Made by a program: the position numbers and the translations under genes
In this document: positions 25,201-35,250 of the stretch, in pieces
Position numbering within the stretch: the stretch's first letter is position 1
How the letters are laid out: every line of letters starts with the position of its first letter
Source of the DNA: Pyrus communis
Lineage: Eukaryota; Streptophyta; Magnoliopsida; Rosales; Rosaceae
Length of the DNA stretch: 64,000 nt
Assembly (NCBI RefSeq): GCF_963583255.1
Contig: NC_084817.1
Coordinates: 12,778,121 to 12,842,120 of the forward strand
Direction of reading: 5' to 3'
Notes under the pieces: model-generated
The model's database searches: none
What the model was told of the DNA's origin: nothing
Seen by the model: only the letters and a program-made list of their open reading frames with translations

Positions 25201-25440
25201 AGCGAATGGCTTCGAAAGCTCTGCACCGACAACGAACTTAAGCCGCCGCCTGAATCGCTCTTTCCTCTGGAACTCGAACCCGAACCTGAAGAACTTGACG
25301 GCGGTGGTGCTGCTGCCGGAGAACTGGCACGGCGTAAAGACGCAGAGATGGGGAGGCGATGAAGCGCACCGATTCATGTCGACGACGACGATGGCCAGCT
25401 GGCACATGAGGCTGCATGCCACCTTGTGTGAATTTTTCAC
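19220..25440 (-). CDS. NADK2: NAD kinase 2, chloroplastic
   Basis: Eight exons, transcription order 25440-25177, 24182-22251, 21241-21120, 21032-20891, 20796-20572, 20311-20237, 19647-19546, 19423-19220; all GT-AG with phases that join (1021 aa; 1000 aa if the ATG at 25377 is used, the choice is open). It phosphorylates NAD to NADP in the plastid stroma. The N-terminus is Arg-rich and Ser/Thr-rich, compatible with a transit peptide. The large second exon carries the plant-specific N-terminal region, including a dual-specificity-phosphatase-like segment with [12 protein letters not shown], where the catalytic Cys is Ser, and a low-complexity linker. The kinase domain begins near 660; the NAD-binding GGDG is at 786-789, followed by LNEIVVDRG and [11 protein letters not shown]. 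Length and order fit Arabidopsis NADK2 (985 aa, from memory). Intron 1 carries a MITE. Confidence 0.96.
24408..24768. mobile_element. MITE in NADK2 intron 1
   Basis: A 361-bp sequence has terminal inverted repeats starting GGGGTGTATTCAATTGGGA on the left and, reverse-complemented, GGGGTGTATTCAGTTGGAA on the right. It is AT-rich and lies wholly inside the first NADK2 intron (24183-25176). No clear target duplication was found, so the superfamily is open. Confidence 0.75.
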
Positions 25441-26637
25441 TGCCCAATTTGCATTTTCTCTCTCTCTCCTTTTTTTTTTTTCAGTTGTTAAAAACTTGTT
25501 TGGATGACGAGAAAATGAAATGTGTTGTGGAGAAATTGAAAAATTATTATATACTTATTGAGAAATTATCTAAAATCTTTTTGTTTTGTGGTAATTTATT
25601 TTCTTGGTGGAGATTGGTTCTTGTTGGATAATAATTTTATTTTGAATCAAATCATGTAATTGGAGGAAATTGATTGGATTATTTGGAAATTTTATTGGAT
25701 TAAGTGCTATTCTTTTTGGAGCCTTGTAGAACGCATGAGAGCTGCGTTTAACCATCTCAGTTATCAAGAAAATGCAAATCATGCCCACATAATAAACATC
25801 GGCTATCTTTTCCTCCTTAATAAGTTCAAAGTTGGTTCGGAAATACCTTTAAAATAATTAAAAGCATTTTTAATGAAAATATTTTTAAAATCAACATTTA
25901 ATAAAAATTCAAGTAGATCGTGAAAAAATATTTAAAATACTTTCTACAAGAAGCACATACATGGTGTTTTTTTCAAAAAGTACTTGATGTGCTTTTGGAA
26001 CCAAAATCAATTTCACCAAAAACGTTTTCAATCATTTTAAAAATACTTTCAAACCACTCCCAAATCTTGTGTACTTATTTTGTGTGAGACATTTCTGTGA
26101 CATGTCCATTATTTTGACACCTGGTCATTCACTCGACACCTTCAAATCAAACTATGATGATCTCCTAAATAAAAAAAAAACAATTGATAATACCAAGCGT
26201 CCGCTACAAATTGTTCTTGCCTTCTACGCACGGCTTTCTTCTTCTTCACTAGTACTCTTCTAATGGAACAATTCTCTTCAACTTCTTTCCACACAACCTT
26301 CATATCCAAGTACTGAACCATGCAACTATATACACCAATATTGTTCTCAAATATGATCAATCGCCTATCTCCATAGATTGTCTTCCGAAAATATGAACTT
26401 TAATCTTCAAATGGGTTCCCTATAGCTCATCTTTTCCAACCATTCATCCCAATTTTTTCACTTAAGAACAAAAATCTTCTAATTACTTGGCAATCAGTTT
26501 ATTCCCTTATTATCTCTGATCCCTAAATCGGATTCCACAACCCTCACAAAAGACCATGTCAAAAGCGACAGATCGTATCCCCGCGGATGTTACTGCCGGT
26601 GAAATGGTTGTAGGAATCCTTGATGTCGATCAACATT
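25441..26637. other. Intergenic upstream of NADK2
   Basis: Contains the presumed NADK2 promoter and AT-rich sequence. A poly-CT/T run at 25460-25480 lies about 20-40 bp upstream of the longest start. Short open frames have no recognisable domains. Just before the next element, 26550-26637 could be a scrap of a retrotransposon gag, but I could not establish this. Confidence 0.5.
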
Positions 26638-27849
26638 TGAATTAGCAGTGTTCTAAAAATCGGCTTAGGGGGCCGCCTAGGCGCGGGTCGGTGACATGCC
26701 GTTCCGATTAGGTGCCAATAGGTAGACAAAAGCGAGGAGGTGTTAGGCACCTGCCTAGGGCCTAGGCGGTGCTAGGCGTTCCTTTTTTTTTTTCTTGCCT
26801 TCTCTCCCAATTGCCGTTCTCCCGTCGCCTTCCACCTCTGGTTGCACGAGTCACGAAATCTGAGTGAAAAAGAGAGAGGGAGAGAGAGAGAAAGGTGGGG
26901 CGAGAGAGAGGGAGGGTGAGATAGAACGACCTGCTGCAGAGAGGGATGAAGGGGGAGAAAGAGAGAGATCGCTGGTCTATTCAGAGAGGAGACGAGAGAA
27001 ACGGCAGTCTCATCTGAAGAGAAAAGTGGGTGGGTGCGGCTAACTCTGCTAGGGTTAGTAAAGTTTATTAGTTAAAAGTTTGGGCAATTTTTTAAAGATT
27101 TTCAGCAAACCCAACTTCAATTTTTTTAAAGAAAACATGGACCCAATAATAATTTAAGGTTATGGTCTTAATAGAAACTCTAAAGCTTTATACAATAATA
27201 AAGTTATGGTCATAATAAATATATATTTTTGGTTTTTTTTTATTAACACTCCACATGTTGTTAAATACATCCTACTTAAAAATGTAATACTAAACAACTT
27301 GTAACTCTAATATGAAATGACTATTCGAACCCTCATAGCTACTCTTACTCCCCATTGTAGAACAAAACTCTAAAAACACAAACACGTTGATGAAAAAATA
27401 TCTTTTGATGAATGGAACAAAAAATCTAGTTTTGCTCCTCGTTCATTCGTTGGCTTTCACATTCAAGAAATTATTTAAATAATGGAATAAAAATTTGACT
27501 TTTTGCAAAGCCCTGCTCTAATTGGAATCCAAGAAATAGAAAGAAAACTGAAGAATATTATAAAATTTTAAGATGTAATTATATGTAATATTCTTGTGGC
27601 TGTTTGATGAAGAAATTCAATATTTTTTGGCTGGTTGGAACTGACATGACCTTATAAGAACAGTTCCTACCATTTGTCCATTAGGCTTCTTAGAATCCAA
27701 CGTGATTGTTCAAGAAAATTTGACGGATGTTTATAAATCAAATAGCAAGATGGAAATTTTATTCCACAATTTTATTCATCTTTCTTGTCTTTAAAATGTG
27801 GATTATTCTTTTGTTTGAAAGAGATGAGGAGTCTGATGTGTGGCTAATT

Positions 27850-28320
27850 AGTTGATGATGGTGGGGTGTGTGAGGTGTGGGGTGTGTGAGATGTGAGGTG
27901 TCGGGTGTCAGGTGTCAGGTATAAGGTATGAGGATAGTATTGGAAAATACGTGAGGTGTAATAAGAAAAGTTTTAATTTAAAAAGTAAATGTGGGGTGTA
28001 TTAAGTATATGAGGTGTAGTCAACAAAATGTGGGGTGTTAATAAAACAAGTCTATATTTTTTATTGTTTTGTATTTTTTTTTTTTTAAGATGTATTAGTT
28101 TTAGTGTAAACATGTATTTATTTAGGCTTATTATATTAACACCCCACATATTGTTGAATGCATCCCACATTTGCTTTCTCAATTAAAATTTATCTTAATA
28201 CACCCCACATACTTTCCCATAATACCCTCACACCCCACACTCTCAACATATATTTTATATTTTCTACACCCCACATTTTCTATATACACTTCACACTCTT
28301 CACATCTTACATCTTAGGTG
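27850..28320. repeat. TGTGGGGTGT / ACACCCCACA inverted repeat cluster
   Basis: Left of about 28090 the G-rich motif GTGGGGTGT or variants (GAGGTGT, GGGTGTC) recurs many times; right of it the C-rich complement (ACACCCCACA) recurs, so the block can fold on itself. Ends GGGGTGTTAA (28034-28040) and TTAACACCCC (28136-28144) match the ends of the surrounding TTA-flanked element, so it is likely made of additional copies. Confidence 0.65.
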
Positions 28321-28596
28321 CAAGTGAAAAATCATGGAATTATCCTTCTTCTATTTATTTTAAGTAAAGAAATAACATGGAATTGAAAAAAGATTAAGGA
28401 AGTATCCTTCTTGTTTTAAGATCATTATGTGTGCGCAGAGAGACATATGGAGAGAGCCATTAGGGATGTCTAGCTCTTGGGTGTCAAACAATTACTGCAG
28501 TTTTTGTTTATGCATTTGAATTCAACCACAAAAACAAAAAACCATGAATAAAAAACAAAAAGTACAAAACTTTCAACATGTTCTTATATCTACATT

Positions 28597-29149
28597 CAAT
28601 GTTCTAAAAAACAGCTTAGGCGCTGGGCAGTGGTGAGCTGAGACGTTTTCTTGCAAATCGGTGGGAAAAATCGGATGGGCTCTAGGCGGCTGCCTAGGCA
28701 GGCTAGGCGGCTAAGCGGGGCTAGACGGGGCTAGGCTGGGCTAGACGGTGCTAGGCGGAGCTAGGTGGTGCTAGGCGGAGCTAGGAGGTTTTTTTTTTAA
28801 TGAAATTAAAAATAATAATAAAAAATCCTATCTAAATCTAAGTGGTTTAAAATTGTGAACTTGTTGTACATGTGTCATCCTACAATACTCCTCACTATGG
28901 TTATCTGACATATATGCTTAATGTGTTTTTAAATTTTGGACTTGTTGGATACTCTTTTTGCATTTTATCATTCTTTTATTATCTTATCCATGGATTTCAT
29001 ACAAGTATAATTTTTTGTAAATGTCAATATGCACTTATTTACAAGATATACAACAAATTTACCTAAATCCGCCTAGACCCCGCCTAGCTGCCTAGGCGCT
29101 AGGCGCCAGCCCACCGCCCGACTAGCGCTTAGCGTTTTTTAGAACCTTG
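28597..29149. mobile_element. hAT-type MITE, GCCTAGGCG family
   Basis: A 553-bp element with terminal repeats CAATGTTCTAAAAAACAG (left) and CAAGGTTCTAAAAAACGC (right, reverse-complemented). The subterminal zones on both sides are packed with CTAGGCG motifs. It is flanked by 8-bp repeats TCTACATT (28589-28596) and TCTGCATT (29150-29157), 7 of 8 identical. An 8-bp duplication and ends of the form CAANG fit hAT. No coding capacity. Confidence 0.82.
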
Positions 29150-29689
29150 TCTGCATTGCTTTAATAAACAGCTCACCAGAAACCAACGAAGCATTGATGG
29201 GCGTTGCTTATGTTTTGTAACAGGTTATGACTTCCTTCCTTGTTCCTAGAGATGCATTGATATCACTACTTCATGACAGTTTTCTTTGCCTAATAAGAAA
29301 GAGAAAGCTTTATCAACAAAAACTAGCGCCTTCATCTAAGGGTCATCAAGAACATTCACTTTGTCTGAGAGTTGAAGAAGATAAAACAATTTAAAATGAT
29401 TTGGGGTGTATTTAGAAATTGTGTAAATTACACTTTACCACCTCAAGTTTGGGGTCGATTTCAATTTCTTACAACATCTTTAAAACATTTCAATTTCATA
29501 CCTCAAGTACTATTTTATTTCAATATAATGCATCCGTTACATTTTCCATCCATTGATCCTTTAAGAGGTGACATGACTGCCACATTTATGCCACGCGGCT
29601 GCCAAATGTATGCCACGTGGAAAAAAAAATCCTGAATCTTCTCAAAAAAAAAAAAAAAAAAAAAAAATTGAAAAAATTGAAAACTGATG

Positions 29690-31135
29690 TGGAAGAAACT
29701 AACATACAAACTAAACCCTTTTAATGCAATTGTAGTATGAGCAAATAGGGATCTTTCCATCCGGGGATTAGAAGGGATGCTAATCAACACAATTTTGACA
29801 CAAAAACCCTAAAAACTAACTAACACACACTAAAACAATGATATGGGGATTTTTGGACGAATTTTAAAAAAGTAAAGTAAATTGCATCAAACAAAGTAAA
29901 TTGTGAATGAAAATTGGGTGAAAGGCTAGCTGGAGGATTCTTCTCCACACATAAATCATATGCATACAAATCGATTTCCAGTTATTATTCCTATAAACCA
30001 TGAATGACAATGCCCAAATTAATCGTGAACAGCACTAATTAACTCTCAGATTTTCCTAATTTCATTGAATTGGACTCAACGACGCAATCAAATTATTCTT
30101 ATCAAGTTCCCTAGATAAATAGTATGATAGAGATACATATCAAAGATCATTAAGTTCTATGAGAATCAAAAGCATTGACAAGGCATTCATAACTATAAAA
30201 AGCATGATACTCGTGCCAGGAATTTACTTAACGCAATCATGACTAGTGACTTTTACTACTGTGAATATAAGTTCATAACGATTAGGTGAAATTCCCTTAT
30301 ACTCTAGCATCAAATCCCTGCATGCATACTAAGTAGGCTTCCTTAATAAACATACAAGAATAAGTTCTTTATAAAACAGATAAGTAAATCGCATTCATGC
30401 TTTATGAAACAATAATTGGAGGAAATCAATTCATATAAAACATATATCCATGGCTTCGAATTCACCTCTAGCTAAAACGAAACTTAGCCACTCATGTTCA
30501 TTGTATTTGAAAAGTAATATAAAATAAACATTGAAACTATGAAAGGATAGAAATAACTCTGGAAATCTCCAAGGCTTGATTGCAATTTGCGGCACAAAAC
30601 TTAGGTGTGTCTCTGCACGGCACAAGCTCTCATTTTCCTATTACACGTCACAGCACACTTGATTTCTTCTTTGAATGCTCCTAAAACCTACGGCACCCCT
30701 AAATGCTGCGGCACAATACAATTTATAAGGCAAGGGTGCGGCTGAAACCAATGAGGAAAAGGATTGATGTGTTTAGATGGATTAAAACTCCTAAATTTAG
30801 ATGGGAATGATTTAAAATAGGATAAGGACTCATTTTGCAGCTGGAGATAAGTTTAGATAATGTTGGATTAAATAGGATAATGTTTGGATAATATAGGATA
30901 AGATAAGATAAGATAAGATAAGACTAGATAAGATAATGTTTTTCCTTGTCTTCCAAGCTTCAATGTTGATTTCTCCAAATCTTAAGCACATATTTAACAC
31001 ATGTTAAACACCTTTTAAACCTCAAAAATGTCCATCCCACTTGTTCTCCACGCATGTTATCCATTCTAAATCCAAAACTGCTCCAAATTGCTCATTTTGG
31101 CCATTTATTGTCATCTTAACCAATTGAACCTACAA
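29690..31135 (+). repeat. Dispersed 1.4-kb repeat, copy 1
   Basis: Starts GATGTGGAAGAAACTAACA and ends near CCTACAATAA. It closely matches 38447-39800, including AGAAGGGATGCTAATCAACA, CTTCTCCACACAT and GATAAGATAAGATAAGATAA. Here it interrupts the left inverted repeat of the Mutator-like element. It has no coding frame, and I do not know its class. Confidence 0.75.
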
Positions 31136-31196
31136 TAACTCTTTTCACCTCCCCTCCCATCCAAAAACCCGCCCCATCCCACCCCCACCTTCCCCG

Positions 31197-31815
31197 AAGT
31201 TTGAAGCACAGTAGGTCGAGAAGGCGTGATAAGAACTGGTGGCCCTATGTTCGGATTTCGACCAATCGGAGCTTCCCAAAACCTGGGGGGTGGCGACGGA
31301 AGAGGCGGAGGAGAAAGTCTTATTGGAACAAAACTTTTATTTCTCTCTGGAGAGTGATTCTTCAGCTCGAAAAGGTTAGATTTTATTGAGGACGACAAGG
31401 ATAATGATGGGGACGATGATACTGATATCTAATGAGGTCGCGACGGAGCTGGGAAATTGATTACTGAGTCCAGCAACTTCGATTTCAAGCTTATGAGGCT
31501 CAAATTCAACACTGGCGAGACCGTGCACGACCCAAAACTTGATGGGGAAGCAGATTTCGAACATGGGTATGATGCAATTCTCGAATTAAAGCTTCTGCTT
31601 TCGAAGTTGACGCCATCGACGGCCTTAAACACTCTGTCGAAGCTTGTTATTCTTAAGCTACCATGTTTGGGACTTGTGGAAGATCCTCTGGGAGAAAAGA
31701 ACTCATCTTCGTCGTCAGAACCCAATTGGGAATTCTTGAAGCTCCATCTAAAATTATGCTTGGGAAGTGGAGGAAGCGGCTGCAGCTCCGGGAAGGGGAA
31801 GAGGAGAAAAGGCTT
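31197..31815 (-). pseudogene. Formin gene fragment captured in the MULE
   Basis: Read on the minus strand, one frame gives ELQPLPPLPK, then DDEDEFFSPRGSS, an Ser-rich stretch, and RLSPPPLPSPPPRFWEAP followed by GPPVLITPSRP. These match, in the same order, the region of plant class I formins between the membrane segment and the FH2 domain (from memory: ELRPLPPL, EEFYSPRGSS, PPPPPPRFWE.P, VLVPPSRPF). One in-frame TAG interrupts it at about 31429-31431. There is no start, no signal peptide and no FH2 domain, and it is bounded on both sides by the element's inverted repeats (31138-31190 and 31823-31877). It is a transposon-borne fragment, not a functioning formin gene; a chimeric transcript is possible. 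Confidence 0.75.
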
Positions 31816-32379
31816 GGGGAAAGTGAGGGTGGGGTGGGATGGTGTGGGTTTTTGGATGGGAGGGGAGGTGAATAGAGTGGAGGAAAGGGAGGTGGTTGGG
31901 AGGCTCGGGAGGGAGAAGAGGGGTGGGGGTAGGTTCTGCGTTTTATTTTTATTTTTATTTTTTTTTAAGAAGATTTAGGTTTTTTTTAATTAAAAAAATA
32001 TTTTTTTTGGCCACGTGGCACAAATGTGGCAGCCACGTCAGCTCTAGTACTTAAGGTATGAAATTGGAATGTTTTAAAGATGTTGTAAGAAATTGAAATC
32101 AACCCCAAACTTGAGGTGGTAAAGTGTAATTTACCCTTAGAAAATTTTTAATTATTTTAAGGTTGAAATTGTCATTGTATAGTAGGTTAAATAAGTTATT
32201 TAATATTAAATTTAATGTGGGTTGCGTTCAACATAATATGGGGTGTTTAAAAACAAACCATTTATTTATATAATATAATAAATTTACAAAAAAAAATAAT
32301 TTGCCTAGTCCGCCTAGGCACTAGAGCCTAGCCTGTCGCCCAATTAGCGTCTAGCATTTTTTAGAACCATGTGGATTGG

Positions 32380-33000
32380 TATTAGGGATAACATTATGAA
32401 GATGACTGATACTGCTAAAAATTTTAATTTCATGGACGTTGACATCAGAGAAAAGTTGTTGATGTTCATGATTCTTTAAGCACTTCATAACAAGTACAAC
32501 CAATTGAAAGTATCCTACAATACACATGACAAGAACTGGGATGTTGATGAATTGATTGAATACTGTTTTCAAGAGGAGACTTGACAAAAAGCAAGAAAAC
32601 AGGCAAATATGTCCAGTTATGAATTTTGTGGAATTTGGCAAAGGGAAGAAGAGGTTCAATGTATCTTCTAGTTACTCTGGTAAGAATTCTAAGTCCTCTA
32701 AGAACTCTTTTAAGTTCAATGCATCTGCTAAAGTAAATGACTCTTTAAATGGATCTAACAATTAGAAAACTAAAACTAAAAACATTGATGTTGTGGAACT
32801 AAATTCCCACACCATAGCGGATAGAAGAGGTGAGCAAGTCTGGTTACCTGTAAGAAAGCAAATAACTGAAGCCAGACCTTGGACCAGTCAGGTACTAGCC
32901 AAAGGCTTTCTAACGGTCAAGTTAATAACCAATATTAAGACTCAAGCAGTGGGCAAGAGAATATGTGATAAGGAAGCATTACCAGAGGTTTGCCCTAGAT
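32380..33000 (+). pseudogene. Ty1/copia gag remnant
   Basis: Conceptual translation of 32372-32580 gives FMDVDIREKLLMF, a stop, then ALHNKYNQLKVSYNTHDKNW and DELIEYCFQEE, the typical order of a plant copia Gag (UBN2-type). Stops and frame breaks are frequent. It may belong with the pol remnants at 37390-40390, the space between being filled by later insertions. Confidence 0.65.
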
Positions 33001-35242
33001 GAGGGTATTTATACTAGCGAAGAGATAGACCTTTTAGGATATGGAATTTATATTAAACCAGGAGAATCAAGAGGATATATAGGATTAGATATTGTTTCCT
33101 CTTAGAAGTGTGATTACTTGCGGCGCACACCAATCCTAAAAACAATTGTAGGAATTTCCAAGAATATAGGAAGCTCGTCTGATCCCCAATCGGATCAGGT
33201 TTCTCTATCTTGTGGACAAGAATGGTTAATCTCATAGAAGTAGGTGGACTTTGCCTACCTTTTCAGAGTATAACAAAATGTGGTGGTTCGTTGGTTCGTT
33301 GGTTCGTTGGTTCGTTGGTTCGTTTAAGTGACTCAATCCAATCGGAGTTATTGAATCTATGATCGGACTTCCGAGGAAGGAGTCTTCTGACCTCACTTTG
33401 GTCTTGAAAAATCATGGTCTCACTATTGCCCCTAACTATGTATTTGAAAATGCGTTCTGCTTGAGGATGGATAGTTATCCAATGACCATGTTTTTCCGAG
33501 TAAATTTGGATAGCTACCGTTTGATATTCTTTTGACATGTGTCAATCCAGTCTCGTTATTGTTGAGAGGTAGTGGAGATGTTTCGGATTCAGGGGTGTTA
33601 TCTTAGGAATTGTTCCATAAAGACAGCAATGATGGGAGACATCAATTTGCGTGTACACGAGGAATGAGGAGCTGTTTTTTATATTTACGAGTGAATCCGA
33701 CCGCCGGTGCACAAAACTCGAGGCGAGACGTTTAGGATTCAACAGTGAGATGATTCTGAAAAATCCTCTTTAAATAGCCCGAAACTTCTCCTTTACTTTT
33801 CATATTTTCTTCTTCATACTTCTGATTAAACTATGGTTCTTCGTAATGTTCCACCAATGTCAGTAAACAACAATGAGACCGTCCTTGAACTTCCAAAGTG
33901 CGTAGCTAGAGGGTTGCGATTTTTTCTTTAAGGTTCATCAAAATTTGGTGGGCGACTTCAAAATCCGATGAAGATATACCAAGTCTTCTGCTAGATTCTC
34001 CTTTTCTTGAGCGTCCTCATACCGGGATCCACTTCCTTCTTGGATTTTCATGGCATCTTTTTGCTAACTCCTTGGTGAAGTAAGGGAGTTGTAGAAGCAT
34101 CGAGTCACGGTTCCATATACCTTGAGTCACCTCTTTGATTATGTTCGCCAAGTGTATTTTCCTTTAGGTGCTAGAACAATTTTCGCTAAGGGTGAGGGCT
34201 TATCTCCCCCGATGTTGTACTTTTTTGCCCTATTCATGGGACTTTGACTATTCAATGAATATTTGCACATCTTTCCAAAGTAAACTTAACTCGAAGTACT
34301 AAGTGACAGACTTAAACACGAATAACTTTGTAGGCTTAGGTTGGGTTTCGGAGTACTAAGTGACAGATTTAAACACGAATAACTTTGTAGGCTTAGGTTG
34401 GGTTTCGACCACCTTGATAACATTGCACAAAAATGTTATTCCCAAAACTTAGTGTCTATAAAGATTTCCGCAATAAGTAGAGTACTACCATTCTCCAACA
34501 CTAGGTCTAAAACCCATGAAAAACTCCTTCGAAACTTGCTTTAATGCATGGATTGGATTAAAGATAAGAAAATAATTAATCTTGTCTGGAATGTCCTCCA
34601 GATCTTAATGTCAGCCTAATATTTCATCGCATCATGTAACCAAGAAAGGCTTTCCTTCTTAGTCCAAATTGCATGCCTGTTCCTAGTGAACATTAAACAA
34701 AACGTTCGTTAGGGACTTGGTCCCTAACACGTGGGATCAGAAACACTTTTGGAATCCTTTTGACAGACCCTATATGCATCAGACTTGATAGTTTCTTGTC
34801 AGATGACACATAACTGGCTTTGCTACGTTACTTCCTCAAATTAGAGCTCCGTTGGTATAAAATTTCCCTTCAGGATTTCCTAGTCTGTATGCCTCCTTCA
34901 AACCTACATTAGGCATGAGATCGCCGCAGAACATACTTGACTTAATATTTTGGTTTAAGATAGAAATAATCATACTATGGAGTCAGAGTTCAGAGCCACT
35001 ACTAGGATGATTTATGGGTCGCCCTTCTCTAGGTCACACCCTTCACTTGCTTAATACGCTATGGGCCTCTTAAGCAGTTAACATAAGCACCACGTAATGG
35101 GTTATAGAAGACTCCTCTAACTCTAATACTTTGAATTTTTTAGACTTACACTTTTGTATAGTTGTCAAAGCAGTGTAATACGTAGTGTCTTGGCGTATTC
35201 CATATACAGCAAAAAAGAAAAAGGAAAGGAAAAATTGTGAGA
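33001..35242. other. Intergenic, probably decayed element sequence
   Basis: No gene is recognised. A TTGGTTCG octamer is repeated about five times at 33284-33323. A 57-bp unit is duplicated head to tail at about 34297-34353 and 34354-34410 (both contain ACACGAATAACTTTGTAGG). The stretch 33830-34250 looks like broken coding sequence but I could not assign it. Confidence 0.5.
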
Positions 35243-35250
35243 TTTCGGTG

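Larger units (their letters stand above)
29421..32136. mobile_element. Mutator-like element with long TIRs and captured gene (Pack-MULE)
   Basis: Long inverted repeats: left starts GTGTAAATTACACTTTACC, right (reverse-complemented) GGGTAAATTACACTTTACC. They stay alignable for over 200 bp (ACCTCAAGTTTGGGGT, TTCTTACAACATCTTTAAAA, a CCACGTGG box) and resume at 31138-31190 against 31823-31877. The 9-bp flanks TTAGAAATT (29412-29420) and TTAGAAAAT (32137-32145) match at 8 of 9 positions; 9 bp is the Mutator duplication length. Between the inner ends of the TIRs lies a formin fragment. The left TIR is interrupted by a 1.4-kb repeat at about 29690-31135. No transposase is visible. Confidence 0.82.
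27246..32246. mobile_element. TTA-flanked inverted-repeat element, split by insertions
   Basis: The left end ACACTCCACATGTTGTTAAA (27246) and the right end, reverse-complemented, ACACCCCATATTATGTTGAA (32246) are homologous for roughly 60 bp and both are flanked by TTA. A 3-bp TTA duplication would suit the PIF/Harbinger superfamily. Internal TGTGGGGTGT repeats at 27850-28320 belong to the same family. No transposase is visible. Confidence 0.55.
26646..32371. mobile_element. Outer hAT-type MITE split by nested insertions
   Basis: The left end reads CAGTGTTCTAAAAATCGG (26646) and the right end, reverse-complemented, CATGGTTCTAAAAAATGC (32371). Both are followed inward by GCCTAGGCG-rich sequence, the signature of a family with further copies at 28597, 51781 and probably 55747. 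The flanks TGAATTAG (26638-26645) and TGGATTGG (32372-32379) match at 6 of 8 positions, compatible with a decayed 8-bp hAT target duplication. That these are two ends of one element rather than two elements is inference. Confidence 0.6.

Noticed and set aside
26553..26645. Short plus-strand frame that might be copia Gag continuing across the nest into 32372
   Set aside because: The reading is suggestive only; it shows no conserved Gag motif, and the two sides do not join in one clear frame.
31457..31978. 173-codon plus-strand frame
   Set aside because: It is antisense to the captured formin fragment and runs into the right inverted repeat of the MULE.
33284..33323. CRISPR-like repeated octamers
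   Set aside because: TTGGTTCG repeats are contiguous with no spacers, in plant DNA; a simple tandem repeat.
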